Below are positions 59,701-64,000 of a DNA stretch of 64,000 nt, piece after piece. The notes beneath the pieces were generated by a model. The model had not been told where the DNA came from, did not search any database, and was given only the letters and a program-made list of their open reading frames with translations. The stretch spans positions 40,291,220 through 40,355,219 of the forward strand of contig CM055102.1 in NCBI GenBank assembly GCA_029204225.1, in the 5' to 3' direction. How positions within the stretch are numbered: the first letter of the stretch is position 1; the number at the start of each line of letters is the position of its first letter. Origin of the DNA: Diphasiastrum complanatum (taxonomy: Eukaryota > Streptophyta > Lycopodiopsida > Lycopodiales > Lycopodiaceae). Both the position numbers and the translations under genes were made by a program.

Positions 59701-62700
59701 ACTACTTAGAGATCCCAATTTTAGCTTTGCGATTTACAATTTAATGACGTACAATTTACAACTTTTCAGATTAAAATTTGCTATTAGCAATCACAATACA
59801 ATCTACACAAACACAACTACAAATCACCTGAATGTACTCTCTCGTCTGCTTTAGATTTTTTAGATACCATAGTTTGGTGTGTGCAAACACCAACTTGTCC
59901 AATTGTGTAGGAGAGAGTTTCTTCCTCCGCATATGAATAAGAGAGATGATGCTCCAATTATGATGCTCCAATTCTACTTCCACACAAATGCTGTGTGGTC
60001 CCATGAGAGGATCCAAATGGTAAGCCTCTATAGTTTGGGAACATCGTTTCCATACTTTGCCCACCATGACATGGGGCGCAACCTACCTATCCTCAGTTGC
60101 GCTCTCGACCACACCGCAACTTAAGAGTTTGGTTCTTGAACACAAGTAGGTCATCCATGAGTGTGTGGCCTTGGTAGCCGAGTCAATTCTGACTCGGCAA
60201 GTGTAGTTGTGACATCCATCCATGAGCTCTTTGTCATGGAATCGGGTCTTTGTCCTCCATAATGGTTGAAGCATGCAAGTCATAGTGCGCTCAGAGTGAT
60301 GGGAACGAGTGCCATTCATTTGCCACCCGTCCCTTATGTCCTGAAAGCTTGTAAAATTCAAGAAACCAAAATGACTAGTCATGAATGGGGGAATCAATCA
60401 AAACTAAGCATATATGATTATGCAAGAGTCAAGTAGTTCAACATACCTCTCTAGATTGATTATAGTGCAAGCGTGAAGTTGCTTCGCCAACCTACCAATG
60501 AAGTCATATAGAAGGCCCAAAGTGCAGCCTTTGTCTGTAAGCAAGGTCCACAATAGTGTAGATGGGTTGCCCTTTGATAATGGTTGATACTTAAAAAAAA
60601 AAAAATTGATTGCACGATAGGTCTCATTGGCAAGCTTCTCCATGGCAACACAATTCAATTCGACGGTGTTTTGATGACAACCTGTATGTTGCACAACATT
60701 GGATGAGCAAACCCAATTTAAAAGCCAAGGCTAAAACAAAGCAAATTGCAAAGTTTGATGCATTGTAAGTTTTAGTTTCAATCCATTAATTCACAAGTAT
60801 GAAATACTAGGCTCTCAATAATTACATGCACAACAATGTGCTTCTTTTGAAGCATTGTGCCCATGCAAGAAGACACCAATATATTCAAATCATGGCGCTT
60901 TCTTGCATTGCTTCAGCCATTTGAGATGATGGCTCACCCATACTTAGTTTCCAAAAATGATGACAAGTCATACCAATTATTTAAATAGTGAATTAGACAA
61001 CAGGGCATACAATTAAAGAAGTGAATTAGGGCATTTTACAAGTGTGAAATCAAAGGTAAGAAAGAATCACAGATGGGCAACGAGTAGTATAAACTGTTCC
61101 AACTCAAAATCAAAAGTTAGAATGTATTATTATACTAGAGTCTAGACATTTGGAGACAAATCAAAAGTCAAAAGGTACAATGTACTAGATTTTGGACAAT
61201 TATAGAGTAAAATCACAAGTGTAGTAGTGGATAGACCTAGTCTATTACCTCATGGGCTCTATCTCCCTACTCATGTAATAATGCTTGAACAACTAACTTT
61301 GTTGTCAGCAATTGCTCTATGCTAGTCCCTTTTGATTTTGAATTGATCCTAGAAACGATTCTCATCACCCTCTATGTAGGGGTGTTAGTGAAGTGAAATG
61401 GTTGGTCACATATTCAAAAGCACCTCCTAACAAAAAGTGTGGTATTATCCTTGCTCATAGGTTGGAAATGCCTACATATACGTTGCTACCCTGAAAACGT
61501 GAGTGACACTGGATAGATGTTGGGAAGACATGAATGCATGCGTGATACGTCTTGCAGATGGTTGTGATGTGTAAGGCTTTGTCGAACCTGTTGCCACAAC
61601 GACATAGAATAAATTTCTGATCTGTTATTTGAAAATTGGCAGTAGAAACAAGCTACAACAAATACAAACTACAAAGTAATAGCAACTTATACAGCAAAGT
61701 TCAAACTCTAGACCCTAAACTTGTTGCCCTACAGGTTCAAACCAACCTAAGTTGAAGTTTGAAAGAACAATAAATGAGCGCTCAATGTTGAGGGTGGAAG
61801 GATCAACCTCCTCGTCTATGACGTGTATCAACAATGATGTGGTGCATGTGGGCAAGCGGTGATCCGTAATACCCTTTCTTAAGCTCTGAGTATTGTACCT
61901 CTTCTAAGTTCTAAGCTCTAACATATCCCTGTTTTTTCTATCTCCTTCTATAGCTCGTATTTATAATCTCTGCATTCCCCCCCCCCCAAAAAAAAAAAAA
62001 TCTGCTCTACTCTGCCTTCACTCTCCCAAACACACGTTACACTTCTCCCTAAAAGGCAAGTGAAGTAAAGCCTGAAAGGGTGGAAAAATTTGCCTGTTCC
62101 TTCCTCCTTTTTTTATTTATTTACGAAAATAGCTTAAATAATACCGTTTTTTAATTGATTTGTAATCCAAATCGCAATTCAAGGAAACATTGGTGTGGAT
62201 CATAACCTACTGTGCTACTGTGTTGAAAATTAGAGCATTAAACAAAGAATTCACATCATGTTTAGAGGAGAAAGGAGAGAGGCACACCAAAAGTACTAGG
62301 ATAAGCGATCCAAAATGTTATTTGATAGACATGAAGTTAACAAGAGGTTTTTGTATCTTCACATCAAACTAATATACACATAGGGACTGGATCTCATTTA
62401 TACATGAGGCTCGTAGCCCTATTTTTTCATTAGATATATTGAGTACATTGCGAGTATGTTTATATGACAATGAATACATTAAATGAACCATTGTGTGGCA
62501 GACAATGTAATCAATAAAGATACAATTTTTTTACACAACTATAATAACGTATGAATCGGTGAAGTGGCATTAAATTGACAATTATTGCAAATGCTTGATG
62601 TCATCGATATGGATGTGAATGTCACATTTCCAATACATTTGACACAGTTTAGATCCTCATACTACTTAAGAGCATTGCCAAAGCTCTTATAACTCTACAA

Positions 62701-63749
62701 CATAGCTTGGATGAAATCTGCATCCACTAGTAACTATAGTGCAATTACTTCACGAAGAAGTGTTTCAAACAAACAAAGTGACCATAACAATATGCAACAC
62801 AAGAGATTGATGTCCAAAACACCACATAAGAGCATTCACCATAAGACAATAGCATTGAAGAGTCAAAATGGTGAGTCTCCCGGTCCTCATTCCAAAAGGA
62901 ATACTAAGTACATATGATCATTTATAGGAAGTTTTATTGATTGACTCACGACCTTAGGGACTTGGTCAAACTTAGATCATTATTACTATGATGTTGATAT
63001 GCAAAGGTGGTCCTTTCACTTCATAGATGCAATTAATGACCCTACATGATCTTTTTTACTAACAAGTAATCTCCACAAGAAGAAAGATCTTCACACTTTT
63101 GTCTTCGCTTGAAAATCCATATAGATATTTCCAATTCCGAAGATTTTTACTGTGTAGAGACTAGACCACAAAGGACTTGAACATGGAGAAGGAAAATCTA
63201 TAACAAGTTATCGTTATTCACCTTCTTCCTCATAGTAGACGAGGTATTGATGATCCTAGAATTCCTTGACCTTTTGGTGATAGATTTTCTCCACACTAAT
63301 AATTTTTTATTGTTATGGAAGGTATTATCTTAGGCTTACCATCGATATATGCAAATTTAAAGATTAATTTGATTTAGAACAATCTTCAAATGACATTCTT
63401 GTGTAATCTTTATTTAGGCTAAATTGAATATCGATATATTCTCTAATCTAAGAACTAGTCTCCAAATGATCAATCTTGATGCATAATTTTGTGGGATAAG
63501 TGATAGCTTACTTCTTATAACATGATAATATGATGTACTGACCATTTCCATATCTATCTCTGCGTTTCAATTAGTGAGGGAAGGTCAGATTTGTTGCATG
63601 CATTTGAAGTCGGAGAGTTTTAGAGGTTTCAGTACATATGGTTATCTTGTGGATTCTTACCATAGTTTTCACTTTTGACAGGCTTGTGCAGAATGCTGGA
63701 GAGTATGTGGTTACTTTTCCAAGAGCGTATCATCTAGGTTTCAGCCATG
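54207..63749 (+). CDS. JmjN/JmjC histone demethylase, ELF6/REF6 type (5' part, runs off window)
   Basis: A nuclear Fe(II)/2-oxoglutarate histone lysine demethylase; Arabidopsis ELF6 and REF6 of this group remove H3K27 methylation. Exons: 54207-55422 (from ATG), 55870-55948, 63682-63749; the gene continues past 64000. JmjN is at residues ~13-55 (LPLAPEYHPTEEEFQNPIAY, KYGICKIVPPF). A group-specific linker follows (VWETGEEYTLEQYEAKAK, ~150-170). JmjC starts near 310 (NLRYFARSPGSLLRFLPDEV) with the iron ligands HIE in FAWHIEDHELHSINYLHMG, and the later His in FPRAYHLGFSHG in exon 3. All splice joints keep frame: phase 1 after SR, then AALELLGAKTTIMSPEVL, then CCR-LVQNAGEYV. No stops or shifts, so it is apparently functional. 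The C-terminal zinc fingers would lie beyond the window. Confidence 0.93.
55423..55869 (+). other. JmjC gene intron 1
   Basis: 447 bp, donor GTATTC, acceptor ATCTTAG, phase 1. No embedded element seen. Confidence 0.9.
56725..56779. repeat. CT microsatellite
   Basis: About 27 uninterrupted CT units in intron 2. Confidence 0.95.
56935..57125. repeat. GC-rich repeat patch in intron 2
   Basis: G-runs and self-complementary words such as GGGGGCAGCGCCCCC and GGGGCGGCAGCGCC, preceded by GGGTCCTCCTATTGGGGGGG at 56680-56710. Such wording is common in plant LTR sequence, so a solo-LTR fragment is likely but not proved. Confidence 0.45.
58241..58326 (-). mobile_element. tRNA-derived SINE with 16-bp TSD
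   Basis: 86 bp on the minus strand, bounded by perfect copies of CAAAGATCAAGAAATG (58225-58240 and 58327-58342). Box A TGGCTCAGTTGG and box B GGTTCGAGCC are both good RNA polymerase III promoter matches. Ends GAAACCAAGAAG with no poly(A). Confidence 0.93.
59290..60694 (-). pseudogene. hAT transposase remnant (DUF659-type)
   Basis: Minus-strand order: YQPLSKGNPSTLLWTLL and LGLLYDFIGRLAKQ (60640-60460), a middle part with IRDGWQMNG (~60310), ATKATHSWMTYL (~60160), then the dimerisation motif HHNWSIISLIHMRRKKLSPT and QLDKLVFAHTKLWYL (59990-59850), and an acidic tail encoded at ~59340-59290. This matches plant hAT proteins with the ERNWS...IH.KKRNRL...LVYVHYNL motif. The N-terminal BED finger and DUF659 start are not seen. 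Stops and frameshifts make it inactive. Confidence 0.7.
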
Positions 63750-64000
63750 GTATGTTTTCTATCATATATTGTGTTATCTTTGCGAATCGTTTTCTGTTTG
63801 AAATTTAAAGTAAGTGATGATATATGTAGTTTCTATAAGATCTTTGCACTTACTGGAACTTACAAATGTAAAAGTTCTGATCTCTAAAATATTTTTGGTC
63901 CATGTGAAATGGAAGATGTGTTAGGGTAGCCAAGTGTGGAGTACAAGAGATCCTTGCCTGTTAGTGTTACTTGATTGAAGTCATTTAAGCTCCAAGATGT
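63750..64000 (+). other. start of JmjC gene intron 3
   Basis: Donor GTATGTTTTC after AGCCATG; the next exon (expected to begin with the Phe-Asn-Cys segment) lies beyond the window. Confidence 0.8.

Larger units (their letters stand above)
55949..63681 (+). other. JmjC gene intron 2, 7.7 kb
   Basis: Donor GTGTGAG after TGTTGCAG, acceptor CTTTTGACAG; joins Cys-Cys-Arg to Leu-Val-Gln in frame. It contains a CT microsatellite, a GC-rich repeat patch, a young SINE, a hAT transposase remnant and poly(C)/poly(A) runs at 61976-62000. The size is typical of gymnosperm introns. 60700-63660 shows no further gene. Confidence 0.88.

Overview
The window reads as nuclear DNA of a large-genome seed plant, probably a gymnosperm. 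That placement is an inference from layered, heavily decayed LTR retrotransposons of plant lineages, tRNA-iMet and tRNA-Asp primer-binding sites, plant-type host genes, and a 7.7 kb intron full of transposon debris. No rRNA gene, CRISPR array, bacterial operon or intact tRNA gene was seen.

Layout. 1-2883: minus-strand Ty3/gypsy pol remnant (RT, RNase H, integrase). 2884-8664: nearly full-length but broken Ty1/copia element, minus strand, with PBS and PPT. 8665-9785: unassigned repetitive DNA. 9786-12905: minus-strand Ty3/gypsy element of the chromovirus-like family (LTR, PBS, gag, PR, RT), cut off after RT. 12906-18925: plus-strand Tat/Athila-like element A (LTR, tRNA-Asp PBS, repeated leader, gag with odd zinc knuckles, an embedded non-LTR RT piece, PR, start of RT). 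19359-20090: a second chromovirus-family LTR and leader, plus strand. 23305-26460: Tat/Athila-like element B, with six 152-bp tandem repeats in its leader. 26461-29298: plus-strand chromovirus pol and 3' LTR. 29331-30050: copia RT/RNase H debris.

30745-32704 holds a caffeic-acid-type O-methyltransferase gene with three apparent 1-nt deletions and a GT-to-AT splice donor, preceded by a TATA box, a 17-bp tandem duplication and a GC-rich nested inverted repeat. 33799-34190 is a decayed coiled-coil reading frame. 34290-45000 carries three more broken copia elements around an AT-rich block. 45000-53000 is mostly empty, apart from one GC-rich candidate exon, a 22-bp perfect palindrome, a TTCGAA cluster and a head-to-head SINE pair.

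The only apparently intact host gene is a JmjN/JmjC histone demethylase of the ELF6/REF6 type. It starts at 54207 and runs off the right edge. Its first three exons can be placed from the sequence; intron 2 contains a hAT transposase remnant, a microsatellite and a young SINE.

Most promising for novelty are: an 86-87 bp tRNA-derived SINE without a poly(A) tail, two copies of which have perfect target-site duplications; the CX2CX3HX4C zinc-knuckle series of the Tat-like family; and the leader repeats of about 150 bp shared by that family.
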